This document shows, one piece after another, positions 26,211 through 35,763 of a stretch of 64,000 nucleotides of DNA. The notes under the pieces are model-generated. The model was not told the DNA's origin. It saw only the letters and a list, made by a program, of their open reading frames with translations, and did no database searches. The stretch comes from Actinacidiphila cocklensis (GTDB taxonomy: Bacteria; Actinomycetota; Actinomycetes; Streptomycetales; Streptomycetaceae). Both the position numbers and the translations under genes were made by a program. The DNA lies in the NCBI RefSeq assembly GCF_907177275.1, contig NZ_CAJSLV010000035.1:62001-126000 (forward strand), in the 5' to 3' direction. Each line of letters opens with the position of its first letter. The stretch's first letter is position 1.

Positions 26211-28412
26211 TCAGCCCTTGTCCAGATACTGCTCGCGGTCCGCGTCCAGCAGGCTGTCCAGGGCGCTGCGCAGATCGGGGTGGCCGGACAGCTCGGGGTC
26301 CGCGGCGACCACGGCGACGGCCTCCTGCCTGGCCTGCTCGATGACCTCCCGGTCGTCGATCACCGTCAGCATCCGCAGCGACGAGCGGCTGCCGGACTGC
26401 GCCTGGCCGAGCACGTCGCCCTCCCGGCGCTGCTGGAGGTCGATCTCGGACAGCTCGAAGCCGTCCAGGGTGCCGGCCACCGCGTCGAGCCTGCCGCGCG
26501 CCGGGCTCGCCTCCGGCGCCTCCGAGACCAGCAGGCACAGGCCCGCGGCGGACCCTCGGCCGACCCGGCCGCGCAGCTGGTGCAGCTGGGAGACGCCGAA
26601 GCGGTCGGCGTCCATGATCACCATGGCGGTGGCGTTGGGCACGTTGACGCCGACCTCGATCACCGTGGTCGCCACCAGCACGTCCACCTCGCCGGCCGCG
26701 AAGCGCCGCATCACGTCGTCCTTGGCGTCGGGCGCCATCCGGCCGTGCAGCGCCTCGACCCGCAGGCCCCGCAGCGGACCCGCGGCGATCTGCTCGGCGA
26801 TCTCCAGCACCGCCAGCGGCGGCCTGCGCTCGCCGTCGTCGGCCTTCTTCGACGCCGCCTTGGCGTCCTCGTCGTCGCCGATCCGCGGGCACACCACATA
26901 CGCCTGGTGCCCGCCCTCGACCTCCTCGCGCACCCGCTCCCAGGCCCGGCTGAGGAAGTGCGGCTTCTCGGCCGCCGGTACGACATGGGTCGCGATCGGC
27001 GAGCGGCCGGCGGGCAGCTGGTCGAGCACCGAGGTCTCCAGGTCGCCGAAGACCGTCATCGCGACGGTGCGCGGGATCGGGGTCGCGGTCATCACCAGCA
27101 GGTGCGGCGGCTGCGGCGCCTTGGCCCGCAGCGCGTCGCGCTGCTCGACCCCGAAGCGGTGCTGCTCGTCGACCACGACCAGCCCGAGGTCGTGGAACTT
27201 CACCTTGTCCTCGATCAGCGCGTGCGTGCCCACCACGATCCCGGCCTCGCCCGTCACCAGGTCCAGCAGCGCCTGCCGGCGGGCGGCGGTGCCCATCGAG
27301 CCGGTCAGCAGCACCACCTTGGTGCCCAGATCCGAGCCGCCGAGCATGCCCGCGGACTCGGCGAGCCCGCCCATCATCTCGGTGATGGAGCGGTGGTGCT
27401 GCTGCGCGAGAACCTCGGTCGGCGCGAGCATCGCGGCCTGCCCGCCGGCGTCGACCACGCCGAGCATCGCCCGCAGCGCCACCAGGGTCTTGCCGGAGCC
27501 GACCTCGCCCTGCAGCAGCCGGTGCATCGGGTGGTCGGTGGCCAGGTCGGCGAAGACCTCGGCGGACACGGTCTCCTGGCCCTCGGTGAGGGTGAAGGGC
27601 AGCTTCGCGTCGAAGGCGGCGAGCAGCCCGTCGGCGGCGGGGCGGCGCGGCACCGCGGGCAGCGCGGACTCCGCGGCCCGGCGCCGCGCCAGCGCGACCT
27701 GGAGCACGAACGCCTCGTCCCAGCGCAGCCGGTCCCTGGCCGCGGCGATGTCGGCCTTCGAGCGCGGCCGGTGCACCTTCTCCAGCGCGTCGGGCAGCGA
27801 GGCCAGCGCGCGGGTCTCGCGCAGCTGGTCGGGCAGCGGCTCGCCGACGCCCTCCCAGCCGGTGCCCTCCAGCGAGTTGAGCGCGGTCTCCACGGCCTGC
27901 GCGATCTTCCACGAGGTGATCTGCTTGCACGCCGGATACAGCGGGATCAGCCGGTTGGCGAAGGCGTCGACGGCCGCCTCGCCCGCGTCGTCGGCGTCCA
28001 GCAGCTGGTAGTCGGGGTGCGCGAGCTGCCGGGTGCGGTTGAAGACCGACACCTTGCCGGAGAACATGCCGCGCCGCCCGGGGATCAGCCGGTGCGCGTG
28101 CGCGTGGGCGGCCTTGCTGAAGAACACCAGGGTCAGCGTGCCGCTGCCGTCGCTCACCACGACTTCCAGGCGTACGCCGGAGCCGCCGCCGTACGTCCGC
28201 TTGTCCGCCTTGGAGATCTGCGCCACCACGGTCACGTACTCGTCGACCGGCAGGTCGGCGAGGCGGGTCAGCTCCCCGCGCTCGGCATATCGCCGCGGGT
28301 AGTGGTGCAGCAGGTCGCCTGTGGTGTGCAGGTCGAGGTGCTCGCCGAGCACCTTGGCGGTGCGGTCGCCGACGAGTTTGCGCAGCGGTTCGTCCAACGG
28401 GTTGCCAGTCAT
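26211..28412 (-). CDS. recG: ATP-dependent DNA helicase RecG
   Basis: 733 residues. Branch-migrating helicase that regresses stalled forks and processes Holliday junctions. The N-terminal wedge/OB domain contains LHHYPRRYAERGE and VVAQISKADKRTYGG. Walker A is LLQGEVGSGKTLVALRAM (about residue 300), the DEAD-box equivalent VVVDEQHRFGVEQRDAL is typical of RecG, and VMTATPIPRTVAM and the helicase C motifs DADRFGVSQLHQLRGRVGRG follow. Nothing is truncated. It lies 39 bp from the stop of the upstream DAK2 gene (28452) on the same strand and upstream of rsmD. Confidence 0.97.
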   Translation of the reverse strand: MTGNPLDEPLRKLVGDRTAKVLGEHLDLHTTGDLLHHYPRRYAERGELTRLADLPVDEYVTVVAQISKADKRTYGGGSGVRLEVVVSDGSGTLTLVFFSKAAHAHAHRLIPGRRGMFSGKVSVFNRTRQLAHPDYQLLDADDAGEAAVDAFANRLIPLYPACKQITSWKIAQAVETALNSLEGTGWEGVGEPLPDQLRETRALASLPDALEKVHRPRSKADIAAARDRLRWDEAFVLQVALARRRAAESALPAVPRRPAADGLLAAFDAKLPFTLTEGQETVSAEVFADLATDHPMHRLLQGEVGSGKTLVALRAMLGVVDAGGQAAMLAPTEVLAQQHHRSITEMMGGLAESAGMLGGSDLGTKVVLLTGSMGTAARRQALLDLVTGEAGIVVGTHALIEDKVKFHDLGLVVVDEQHRFGVEQRDALRAKAPQPPHLLVMTATPIPRTVAMTVFGDLETSVLDQLPAGRSPIATHVVPAAEKPHFLSRAWERVREEVEGGHQAYVVCPRIGDDEDAKAASKKADDGERRPPLAVLEIAEQIAAGPLRGLRVEALHGRMAPDAKDDVMRRFAAGEVDVLVATTVIEVGVNVPNATAMVIMDADRFGVSQLHQLRGRVGRGSAAGLCLLVSEAPEASPARGRLDAVAGTLDGFELSEIDLQQRREGDVLGQAQSGSRSSLRMLTVIDDREVIEQARQEAVAVVAADPELSGHPDLRSALDSLLDADREQYLDKG

Positions 28413-28451
28413 CGCCTCCCATCTTGGCGCACGCCCCTGACAAACCGGCGG

Positions 28452-30113
28452 CTACTCCACACCGATCAGCAGCGGGCAGTCGCCCTGCCCGCCGTCGTAC
28501 GTCACCGTGTCCACCGCCAGGTGGCTGTCGCGGACGTGCGACTCCAGCCGGGCGGCGAGCCCGGACGGCGCGGCGGCGCCCAGGACGAGGGTGACCATCT
28601 CGCCGCCGGCCGCGAGCATCCTGTCCAGCACGTGGACGGCCGTGTCCGCGACGTCGGCGCCGATCACCGCGACGTCGCCGTCGATCAGGCCGAGGACGTC
28701 GCCGGCCTGGCAGACGCCCGCCATGGTCCAGGACTCGCGCTCGGCGACGGCGACCTCGGCGTAGTGGGTGGCGCCGGCCGCGGACGTCATGGCCACGACG
28801 TCCTCGTCGAAGCGGCGGGACGGGTCGTGGACGGCGAGGGCGGCGATGCCCTGGACCGCGGAGCGGGTGGGGATCAGGGCGACGCGTACGCCGTCGCCGC
28901 GGGCCTGCTCCACGGCGGCGCCGGCCGCGTGCCGCAGCTCGGTGTCGTTCGGCAGGAGTATCACCTCGCGGGCGCGCGCCCGGCGGATCGCGGCGGCGAT
29001 CTCGCCGCTGGCCGGCTGCTCACCGGGTCGGACGGCGATCACCGTGGCGCCGGCCTGCGCGCACAGCTGCGCCATCCCGTCGCCCCCGACCAGCGCCACC
29101 ACCGCCCGCTCGTGCCGCTCCGCGGTCCGCCTGACCTGCTCCCCGAAGTGCGTGACGCGGATGCGGTACGGCCGGCCGGCCTCGATCCCCGCCTCGATGG
29201 CGGCGCCCACGTCGTCGACGTGCACATGCACGTTCCACAGCCCGTCCCCGCCGACGACGACCAGCGAGTCGCCGAGCCCGTCCAGCCGGTCCCGCAGCAC
29301 GGGGACCGCCGCGGCGGGCGCCTCCAGCAGGTAGATCACCTCGAAGGCGGGTCCCCCCACGGCCCGGCAGTCCCCCGGCACGTCGAAGGCGGCGACGCTG
29401 TCGGCGCTGGTGGCGGGGAAGGGCGTGGTGTGGAAGGTGGTGCCGGCGCCCGGGGCGGTCGCCGTGCCGGTCGGGGAGTCGCCGGTCACCGCGTCGGACA
29501 GGGCGGCCAGGACGGCGACCAGGCCCAGGCCGCCGGCGTCCACGACGCCGGCGTTGCGCAGGACGCCGAGCTGGCCGGGGGTCGCGGCCAGCGCCGCGCG
29601 GGCACCGTTGTGGGCGGCCCGCACGACTTCGGCGAGGCCGTCGGGCGAGGCCTCCGCCGCGGTGGCCGCGGCGCTCGCCACGGTGAGCATCGTGCCCTCG
29701 GCGGGGTGGGCGACCGCCTCGTACGCGGAGTCCGCCGCCGACCGCAGGGCGCGGCGCAGGGCCGCGGCGTCCGGGACGGTGCCGGCGGTGAGCGGCTCGT
29801 TCATGCCGCGCAGCAGCTGGGCCAGGATCGTGCCGGAGTTGCCGCGGGCACCGATGAGGGCGCCGTGGGACATCGCCCGGAACGCCTCGGGCAGGGTCGG
29901 CCCCACGACCGGGTCCGCCGCCGCGTGGGCGTCGAAGACGGCTTCCACGCTCTGCGCTGCGGACTCGACGGTCAGGAAGAGGTTCGTGCCCGTGTCGCCG
30001 TCGGCGACGGGGTACACGTTGATCGCGTCGATCTCCTCGCGGGCGCGGCCGAGGGCTGCGAGGGCGAGCCGGCACCAGGTGCGCACCGTGGGTGCGTCGA
30101 GCGAGGGCGGCAC
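28452..30113 (-). CDS. DAK2/DhaL-domain protein, fatty acid kinase FakA-like
   Basis: 553 residues. The N-terminal DhaL domain is clear: EEIDAINVYPVADGDTGTNLFLTVE (residues about 25-49), with the ATP/Mg-binding aspartates, and HGALIGARGNSGTILAQLLRG (about 83-103). The C-terminal half corresponds to the FakA central and C-terminal domains. In Firmicutes FakA phosphorylates fatty acids bound by FakB; actinobacterial members are poorly studied, so the substrate is inferred. The GTG at 30113 has AGGAGG 5 nt upstream. It is immediately upstream of recG, as also in other Gram-positive genomes. Confidence 0.88.
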   Translation of the reverse strand: MPPSLDAPTVRTWCRLALAALGRAREEIDAINVYPVADGDTGTNLFLTVESAAQSVEAVFDAHAAADPVVGPTLPEAFRAMSHGALIGARGNSGTILAQLLRGMNEPLTAGTVPDAAALRRALRSAADSAYEAVAHPAEGTMLTVASAAATAAEASPDGLAEVVRAAHNGARAALAATPGQLGVLRNAGVVDAGGLGLVAVLAALSDAVTGDSPTGTATAPGAGTTFHTTPFPATSADSVAAFDVPGDCRAVGGPAFEVIYLLEAPAAAVPVLRDRLDGLGDSLVVVGGDGLWNVHVHVDDVGAAIEAGIEAGRPYRIRVTHFGEQVRRTAERHERAVVALVGGDGMAQLCAQAGATVIAVRPGEQPASGEIAAAIRRARAREVILLPNDTELRHAAGAAVEQARGDGVRVALIPTRSAVQGIAALAVHDPSRRFDEDVVAMTSAAGATHYAEVAVAERESWTMAGVCQAGDVLGLIDGDVAVIGADVADTAVHVLDRMLAAGGEMVTLVLGAAAPSGLAARLESHVRDSHLAVDTVTYDGGQGDCPLLIGVE

Positions 30114-30179
30114 GAATCCTCCTGCGGAGAGCGATTTCTCCGAGCGTAGCCGTCTCTTGGGCGGCGGCGTCCCCCACCG

Positions 30180-30410
30180 CCCTTGCCCCTGGGGGCCGTC
30201 CCCGGGATCTTTCCCGCGCCCTGGGTGGGTGCCCCTTGCGATGGGCTCGCACCTTTCCCGCCGTCGTGGCCGGGCGCGCAGTTCCCCGCGCCCCTTCAGG
30301 TCCTGCCCCTTGCGGGAGGTCGCATCTTCCGGTGCATCGTGGCCGGGCGCGCAGTTGCCCGCGCCCCTCAGGGGCTGGTCCCTTGCGGCGGGCTTGCACC
30401 TTCAGGCCTC
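30180..30410. repeat. Intergenic repeats with GC hairpins upstream of rpmB
   Basis: The 394-bp spacer 30150-30543 contains no gene. It holds repeated units of the form CCCTTGCGGGxxGxCTCGCACCTT...GGCCGGGCGCGCAGTTxCCCGCGCCCC. Two copies can fold as GGGCGCG/CGCGCCC hairpins with 8-nt loops at 30272-30293 and 30345-30366. Such short GC-hairpin repeats are scattered in Streptomyces intergenic regions, where they may end transcription. A related copy is near 62820-62950. Confidence 0.7.
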
Positions 30411-30543
30411 GGAGGCTGGCGGGGAGGTGGGTGGGGGCATGGTAGTTTCGTGGTGTGGGAGCAGGCGTTGTATGCTGCTCCGGTTGCCTGGGGTTCTCCC
30501 GGGCTTTTCCTCGTAAATGCATCTGAAGTCTTTGGAGTGTCCC

Positions 30544-30729
30544 GTGGCTGCCAACTGCGACGTCTGCGGCAAGGGGCCGGGCTTCGGCAACAGCATTTCC
30601 CACTCGCACCGCCGTACCCCGCGTCGTTGGAACCCCAACATCCAGCGGGTGCGCGCGGTCGTGGGGAAGACGCCGAAGCGGCTCAACGTCTGCACCTCGT
30701 GCATCAAGGCCGGCAAGGTCTCGCGCTAG
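30544..30729 (+). CDS. rpmB: Ribosomal protein bL28
   Basis: 61 residues. [34 protein letters not shown] is the bL28 signature. Cys pairs CDVC and CTSC mark the zinc-binding (C+) form; many Streptomyces also carry a zinc-free copy. The GTG at 30544 has GGAG 7 nt upstream. Free-standing, with its own promoter region in the repeat-bearing spacer and followed by a terminator. Confidence 0.97.
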   Translation: MAANCDVCGKGPGFGNSISHSHRRTPRRWNPNIQRVRAVVGKTPKRLNVCTSCIKAGKVSR

Positions 30730-30819
30730 CGAGTGACCCCCCTCCGCCCCTCGGGGCGGAAGGGACCCGGTCCGCGCTGAGGCGTCATCTCGCAGCGGCG
30801 CAGCCTTCCGGCTCCGGAT

Positions 30820-30851
30820 AAGCCGGTCCACCTCGCGGTGGGCCGGCTTTT
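30820..30851. terminator. Terminator between rpmB and thiD
   Basis: AAGCCGGTCCACC and GGTGGGCCGGCTT pair over 13 positions with one wobble and a TCGC loop, followed by TTTT in the rpmB direction. It lies between convergent rpmB and thiD. Confidence 0.8.
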
Positions 30852-30859
30852 CAGCGTGC

Positions 30860-31669
30860 TCAGGCGGACCTGTCGCGCCAGCCGTGGTCGACCGGGCCGA
30901 TGCCGGCGCCCAGCGGGAAGCCGGCGGCGATCGCACCGGTGACGTAGGCCTTCGCCAGGCCCACCGCGGCGGGTACGTCGTGGCCGAGTGCGAGGTGGCA
31001 GGCCAGCGCGCTCGCCAGGGTGCAGCCGGTGCCGTGGGTATGGCGGCCGGGGTGCCGCGGGGCGCGGTACCAGCGCTCGGTGCGGCCGTCGGAGAGCAGG
31101 TCGGCGCATTCGCCGCCGGGCAGGTGGCCGCCCTTGACCAGCACCCAGCGCGGGCCGCAGGCCAGTAGGGCGTCCGCGGCGGCCCGCATGCCCTCCTGGT
31201 CGGTGACGGTGATCCCGGTGAGCTGGGCGACCTCGTCCAGGTTGGGCGTGGCGACGGTGGCCAGCGGCAGCAGCCTGGTGCGGACGACCTCGGGCGCGGA
31301 TCCGCGCAGCAGGTCGTCGCCGTGCTTGGAGACGCCGACCGGGTCGACGACGACCGGCACGTCGAGCCCGGTGAGCAGGTCCGCGACGGTGCCGGCCAGC
31401 GCCGCGGAGCCGAGCATGCCGGTCTTCACCGCCTGGACCCCGATGTCGTCCACGACGGCCCCGAACTGCGCGCGTACCGCCTCCTCCGGCAGGTCCCAGA
31501 TGCCGTGCACGCCGAGCGAGTTCTGCGCGGTGACCGCGGTGAGCACGCTCATGCCGTGCACGCCGAGGGCGAGCATCGTCTTGAGGTCGGCCTGGATGCC
31601 GGCACCGCCGCCGGAGTCGGACCCGGCGACGGTGAGCACCCGGGCGGGTGCGGCGGGCGGCGGGCTCAC
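30860..31669 (-). CDS. thiD: Hydroxymethylpyrimidine (phosphate) kinase ThiD
   Basis: 269 residues. Phosphorylates HMP and HMP-phosphate in thiamine diphosphate synthesis. Ribokinase-fold motifs: [23 protein letters not shown] (residues about 14-36), the conserved DPVGVSKHG in place of the frequent [21 protein letters not shown], and the C-terminal [15 protein letters not shown] anion-hole motif with catalytic Asp replaced by the GTGC pattern usual for this family. The GTG at 31669 overlaps the thiL stop by 4 bp, so the two are translated together. Confidence 0.95.
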   Translation of the reverse strand: MSPPPAAPARVLTVAGSDSGGGAGIQADLKTMLALGVHGMSVLTAVTAQNSLGVHGIWDLPEEAVRAQFGAVVDDIGVQAVKTGMLGSAALAGTVADLLTGLDVPVVVDPVGVSKHGDDLLRGSAPEVVRTRLLPLATVATPNLDEVAQLTGITVTDQEGMRAAADALLACGPRWVLVKGGHLPGGECADLLSDGRTERWYRAPRHPGRHTHGTGCTLASALACHLALGHDVPAAVGLAKAYVTGAIAAGFPLGAGIGPVDHGWRDRSA

Positions 31670-32631
31670 GCGTCGACGCCGAAGTGGTCCCAGCCGCCGG
31701 CCTTCTCCCAGGGCGCGCCGTCGACGGTGACCTGCGGGGTGCGGCCGCCCCGTGTGGTGACCTCGCCGATGACCCGCCAGCGGGCGGGCAGTTTCACGTC
31801 GGGCGGGAAGGTGGCGACGATGGCGTGGTCCTCGCCGCCGGTGAGCACCCAGTGCAGCGGGTCGACGCCGACGGCCTGCCCGATGTCGGTCATCTGCGCG
31901 GGTACGTCGATGGCGGCGGACCGCAGGTCGATGTCGGCGCCGCTGGCGGTGGCGATGTGCCCGAGGTCGGCGACCAGGCCGTCGCTGACGTCGGTCATGG
32001 CGGTGGCGCCGAGTTCCGCGGCGGCGGGACCCGCGTGGTACGGCGGCTCGGGGCGGCGGTGGGCCTCGACGAAGGCGCGCGGGGAGCGGAAGCCGCGGGA
32101 CAGGACGGCGAGCCCGGCGGCCGACCAGCCGAGCCAGCCGGTGACGGCGACGACGTCGCCGGGACGCGCCCCCGATCGAGTGACGGCGGCACGGTTGCGC
32201 AGGTCACCCAGGGCGGTGACGGCGACGGTGATGGTGTCGCCGCGTACGACGTCACCGCCGACCACGGCCGCGCCGGCGACCTGGCACTCGTCGCGGATGC
32301 CGTCCATCAGCTCGACCGGCCAGGCGGCGGGGAGTTCCGCGGGTACGACCAGGCCGAGCAGCACGGCGGTGGGGACGGCGCCCATGGCGGCGATGTCCGC
32401 GAGGTTCTGCGCGGCGGCCTTGCGGCCGACGTCGTACGCGGTGGACCAGTCGCGGCGGAAGTGCCGGCCCTCGACCAGGAGGTCGGTGGTGGCCACCACC
32501 CGCCGGTCGGGCGCGGTGACGACGGCCGCGTCGTCACCGGGGCCGATTTTCACGGCCGGGGTCGAGGTGAGGCGGGAGGTCAGTTCCCTGATGAGCCCGA
32601 ACTCCCCCAACTCGCCCACAGTCCCCTTCAT
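31666..32631 (-). CDS. thiL: Thiamine-monophosphate kinase ThiL
   Basis: 321 residues from ATG 32631 ([11 protein letters not shown]). Converts thiamine monophosphate to the diphosphate, the last step of the pathway. Motifs: GPGDDAAVV (about residue 31), [50 protein letters not shown], and [13 protein letters not shown]. The start is set by the family's N terminus and GGGGA upstream; a longer open frame exists. No TPP riboswitch pattern is visible in the divergent 158-bp spacer. Confidence 0.95.
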   Translation of the reverse strand: MKGTVGELGEFGLIRELTSRLTSTPAVKIGPGDDAAVVTAPDRRVVATTDLLVEGRHFRRDWSTAYDVGRKAAAQNLADIAAMGAVPTAVLLGLVVPAELPAAWPVELMDGIRDECQVAGAAVVGGDVVRGDTITVAVTALGDLRNRAAVTRSGARPGDVVAVTGWLGWSAAGLAVLSRGFRSPRAFVEAHRRPEPPYHAGPAAAELGATAMTDVSDGLVADLGHIATASGADIDLRSAAIDVPAQMTDIGQAVGVDPLHWVLTGGEDHAIVATFPPDVKLPARWRVIGEVTTRGGRTPQVTVDGAPWEKAGGWDHFGVDA

Positions 32632-32789
32632 CTCATCGTCCCCTTCGGTCTCGGCATTCGCCGGATCTGCTGCGTGATTCCCGTCAATACGGGGGTCAGG
32701 TACCGCGCGGGTCTCCCCGCTGTGCGCAACGACGCGATAACGTGGCGTCCCCCTTCCCACATGATCCTCGTAGCCGCCCTGGAGGTTCC

Positions 32790-33023
32790 GTGGTACAGGC
32801 CTACATCCTGATCCAGACCGAGGTCGGCAAGGCCTCGGCAGTAGCGGAGGTGATCTCCAAGATCGACGGCGTCATCCAGGCCGAGGACGTCACGGGTCCC
32901 TATGACGTCATCGTCAGGGCCCAGGCGGACACGGTCGACGAACTCGGCCGGATGGTGGTCGCCAAGGTCCAGCAGGTGGACGGCATCACCCGAACCCTCA
33001 CCTGTCCCGTCGTCCATATCTAG
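32790..33023 (+). CDS. Stand-alone Lrp/AsnC effector-binding domain protein
   Basis: 77 residues, beginning VVQAYILIQTEVGKASAVAEVISKIDG and ending TRTLTCPVVHI. This is the RAM (ligand-sensing) domain of Lrp/AsnC regulators without the DNA-binding domain. Such SraA-type mini-proteins oligomerise and bind amino acids but do not bind DNA by themselves (family knowledge). The GTG at 32790 has GGAGG 4 nt upstream. It is divergent from thiL and 19 bp before DUF3515. Confidence 0.9.
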   Translation: MVQAYILIQTEVGKASAVAEVISKIDGVIQAEDVTGPYDVIVRAQADTVDELGRMVVAKVQQVDGITRTLTCPVVHI

Positions 33024-33042
33024 CCCCCGATATGCTCGCCCG

Positions 33043-33525
33043 GTGGCGCTGTATCACCGGGTCGTCCTCATCAACGTGGCCGCCGTCGCGTGCCTTGCCG
33101 CGGCGGCGGCCTACGGCTTCGCCATGTCCGGTAGCGGTGACGACACCGTCGCCGTACCGGTTCCTGACGCGCGTACCGCCGGTTACTGCCGTGCGCTGGA
33201 CGGCGCGCTGCCACAGCGGGTGGTCGGGCTCTCGCGGCATGATGTGGGGTCGCGCTCCGAGCTGGTCACCGGGTGGGGGGACCCGGCGATCGTACTGCGC
33301 TGCGGGGTGCCTCGGCCGCTGGTCGACGACGATCCGGACGCCGACGGTGTCGACGTGGACGGGGTGGGCTGGTCCGTCGAGCAGGGCTCCAACGGGTCGC
33401 TGGTGCTCACCACGACGCTGCGCCAGGCGTACGTCGAGGTACGGCTGCCGAAGAAGTACGCCGGCGATCTCGGCCCGCTGACCGATCTCGCCGGCGCCGT
33501 CAGGAAGACGATCCCCGAACTGTGA
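33043..33525 (+). CDS. DUF3515 family membrane-anchored protein
   Basis: 160 residues. A hydrophobic N-terminal segment (VVLINVAAVACLAAAAAYGFAM, residues about 6-27) acts as a signal anchor. The extracytoplasmic domain contains GYCRALDGALPQRVVG, the conserved WGDPAIVLRCGVPRP and VDGVGWSVEQ motifs, and ends with two conserved basic/acidic blocks. DUF3515 is restricted to actinobacteria and located next to ddl in many of them, but no function is known. GTG at 33043 is the probable start. Confidence 0.87.
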   Translation: MALYHRVVLINVAAVACLAAAAAYGFAMSGSGDDTVAVPVPDARTAGYCRALDGALPQRVVGLSRHDVGSRSELVTGWGDPAIVLRCGVPRPLVDDDPDADGVDVDGVGWSVEQGSNGSLVLTTTLRQAYVEVRLPKKYAGDLGPLTDLAGAVRKTIPEL

Positions 33526-33561
33526 CGCCCCGCGGCCGCCCCGCGGCGGCGCAGGGACGTT

Positions 33562-34749
33562 TCAGCGCAGCCCGGTGGAGCGGCGCAGTGCCGCCTGGAT
33601 GAGCCGGTCGACCAGTTCCGGGTAGTCGACGCCGCTCTCCTGCCACATCCGCGGGTACATCGAGATCGGGGTGAAGCCCGGCATGGTGTTGATCTCGTTG
33701 ATGACGAACTCGCCGCTGTCCAGCAGGAAGAAGTCCGCGCGCACCAGGCCCTCGCAGGAGGCGGCCTCGAAGGCGGCCACCGCGAGCCGCTGCACCTCTG
33801 CTGTCTGCTCGGGGGTGAGCGGCGCGGGCACGACGCCCTCGGCGGAGTCGATGTACTTCGCCTCGAAGTCGTAGAACGCGTGGGTGGTGACCGGCGGGAT
33901 CTCGGCGGGCACCGACGCGCGCGGGCCGTCCTCGAACTCCAGCACCCCGCACTCGATCTCCCGGCCGCGCAGCAGCGCCTCGACGACGAGCTTCGGGTCG
34001 TGCCTGCGGGCCTCGGCGATGGCCGCGTCCAGCCCGTCGGGCCCGTCGACCTTGCTGATGCCGAAGGAGGAGCCGCCGCGGGCGGGCTTCACGAACAGCG
34101 GCCAGCCGTGCTCGGCGGCGAAGCCGACGATGCGGTCGCGGACGGCGTCCTGGTCCTGCTCCCACTCCCGCGGGCGGACCACGGTGTAGGGGCCGACGGC
34201 CAGGCCGAAGGAGGTGAAGATCCGCTTCATGTACTCCTTGTCCATGCCGACGGCGGAGGCGAGCACGCCCGCGCCGACGTAGGGGACGCCGGAGAGTTCG
34301 AGCAGGCCCTGCAGGGTGCCGTCCTCGCCGTAGGGGCCGTGCAGCAGCGGGAAGACGACGTCGACCTCGCCCAGTGCCTTGGGCACCGAGCCGGCCTCGG
34401 TGTAGACGACCTCGCGGTTGGCCGGGTCGACGGGGAGGACGACGGCGCCCTCCTGGTCGGTGACCTGCTCCACGGTGGGCATGGTGCGGTCGGAGATGGC
34501 CATCCGGTCGGGCGCGTCCGCGGTCAGCGCCCAGCGGCCCTCACTGGTGATGCCGATCGGCAGGACGTCGTACTTGGTGCGGTCGATGGCCCGCAGCAGG
34601 CTTGCCGCGGTCACCACCGAGACACCGTGCTCGGAGCTGCGGCCGCCGAAGACGACGGCGACCCGGGGCTTGCGTGCGTAACCGGACGGCGTCTGGCGGG
34701 CGGCGGGCTCGTCGGGTCCCGGGCTCTGGGGAGAAGGCAGGTTGCTCAT
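33562..34749 (-). CDS. ddl: D-alanine--D-alanine ligase
   Basis: 395 residues. Makes the D-Ala-D-Ala dipeptide of peptidoglycan. ATP-grasp motifs: VAVVFGGRSSEHGVSVVTA (about residues 30-48), FPLLHGPYGEDGTLQGLLELSGVPYVG, PLFVKPARGGSSFGISK, and LVRADFFLL...INEINTMPGFTPISMYPRMW. The FYDFEAKYI loop has the aromatic and basic residues seen in D-Ala-D-Ala ligases rather than VanA-type ligases. It has a Pro-rich N-terminal extension of about 25 residues. Ends convergently with DUF3515; gpsA follows on the same strand 12 bp upstream. Confidence 0.96.
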   Translation of the reverse strand: MSNLPSPQSPGPDEPAARQTPSGYARKPRVAVVFGGRSSEHGVSVVTAASLLRAIDRTKYDVLPIGITSEGRWALTADAPDRMAISDRTMPTVEQVTDQEGAVVLPVDPANREVVYTEAGSVPKALGEVDVVFPLLHGPYGEDGTLQGLLELSGVPYVGAGVLASAVGMDKEYMKRIFTSFGLAVGPYTVVRPREWEQDQDAVRDRIVGFAAEHGWPLFVKPARGGSSFGISKVDGPDGLDAAIAEARRHDPKLVVEALLRGREIECGVLEFEDGPRASVPAEIPPVTTHAFYDFEAKYIDSAEGVVPAPLTPEQTAEVQRLAVAAFEAASCEGLVRADFFLLDSGEFVINEINTMPGFTPISMYPRMWQESGVDYPELVDRLIQAALRRSTGLR

Positions 34750-34761
34750 GTCGCGTTGACC

Positions 34762-35763
34762 TTACCTTTCGGACTTCGCGGAGCGTGACATCAACTCCCG
34801 CACGGCCACGACCGGCGGCTTTCCCTTGTGCACGATATCGACCACGGTCTCGGTGATCGGCATGTCCACGCCGTGGCGGCGGGCGAGATCCGCCACCGAT
34901 TCGCAGGACTTGACGCCCTCGGCGGTCCGCCGGGTGACCGCGATGGTCTCGGCGAGGCTCATACCGCGGCCCAGGTTGGTGCCGAAGGTGTGGTTGCGGG
35001 ACAGCGGCGAGGAGCAGGTGGCGACCAGGTCGCCCATGCCGGCCAGGCCCGCGAAGGTGAGCGCGTCGGCGCCCATCGCCAGGCCCAGCCTGGTGGTCTC
35101 TGCCAGGCCGCGGGTGATCAGCGACGCCTTGGTGTTGTCGCCGAGCCCCATCCCGTCGGCGATGCCGACGGCGAGCCCGATCACGTTCTTGACCGCGCCG
35201 CCCAGTTCGCAGCCGACCACGTCGGTGTTGGTGTACGGGCGGAAGTACGCGGTGTGGCAGGCGGCCTGGATGCGGCGGGCGACGGCGTCGTCCCGGCAGG
35301 CGACGACCGAGGCTGCGGGCTGCCGCTCGGCGATCTCCGGTGCCAGGTTGGGTCCTGACAGCACCGCGACCCGGTCGGGGCCGGTCTTGGCGACCTCCTC
35401 GATCACCTCGCTCATCCGCTTGGCGGTGCCGAGCTCGACGCCTTTCATCAGGCTGACCAGCACCGCGTCGCCGCTCAGCAGCGGCGCCCACTCGGCGAGG
35501 TTGCCGCGCAGGGTCTGCGAGGGCACGGTGAGGAACACCAACTCGGCGTCGTGCGCGGCCTCGGCCGGATCGGCGGTGGCGGTGACGGCGGCGGGCAGTT
35601 CGAGCTCGGGGAAGTACTCCGGGTTGTGCCGGGTGGTGTTGATCGCGTCGACCAGGGCGGGCCTGCGGCCCCACAGCGACACCTGGCAACCGGCGTCGGC
35701 GAGCACCATGGCGAAGGCGGTGCCCCACGAGCCGGTGCCGTAGACCGCGCAGCGCGCCGTCAC
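34762..35763 (-). CDS. gpsA: Glycerol-3-phosphate dehydrogenase [NAD(P)+]
   Basis: 333 residues. Reduces dihydroxyacetone phosphate to sn-glycerol-3-phosphate for phospholipid synthesis. The dinucleotide motif is AVYGTGSWGTAFAMVLADAG (residues about 6-25). GGAVKNVIGLAVGIADGMGLGDNTKASLITRGLAE, with catalytic Lys in AVKNV, and GLAGMGDLVATCSSPLSRNHTFG are family signatures. The GTG at 35763 overlaps the plsC stop by 4 bp (GTGA), so PlsC and GpsA, consecutive in phospholipid synthesis, are translationally coupled. Confidence 0.97.
   Translation of the reverse strand: MTARCAVYGTGSWGTAFAMVLADAGCQVSLWGRRPALVDAINTTRHNPEYFPELELPAAVTATADPAEAAHDAELVFLTVPSQTLRGNLAEWAPLLSGDAVLVSLMKGVELGTAKRMSEVIEEVAKTGPDRVAVLSGPNLAPEIAERQPAASVVACRDDAVARRIQAACHTAYFRPYTNTDVVGCELGGAVKNVIGLAVGIADGMGLGDNTKASLITRGLAETTRLGLAMGADALTFAGLAGMGDLVATCSSPLSRNHTFGTNLGRGMSLAETIAVTRRTAEGVKSCESVADLARRHGVDMPITETVVDIVHKGKPPVVAVRELMSRSAKSER

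Noticed and set aside
30544..30729. Zinc-independent (C-) ribosomal paralogue
   Set aside because: Both rpmB and rpmF here keep their CxxC pairs, so they are the zinc-binding forms and not Zur-repressed copies.
30860..32631. Possible TPP riboswitch upstream of thiL
   Set aside because: No CUGAGA or THI-element pattern is visible in the 158-bp spacer 32632-32789.
33562..34749. Vancomycin-resistance (VanA-like) ligase
   Set aside because: It lies in a housekeeping context with gpsA and plsC, and the active-site loop FYDFEAKYI fits D-Ala-D-Ala ligases. No vanH or vanX is near.
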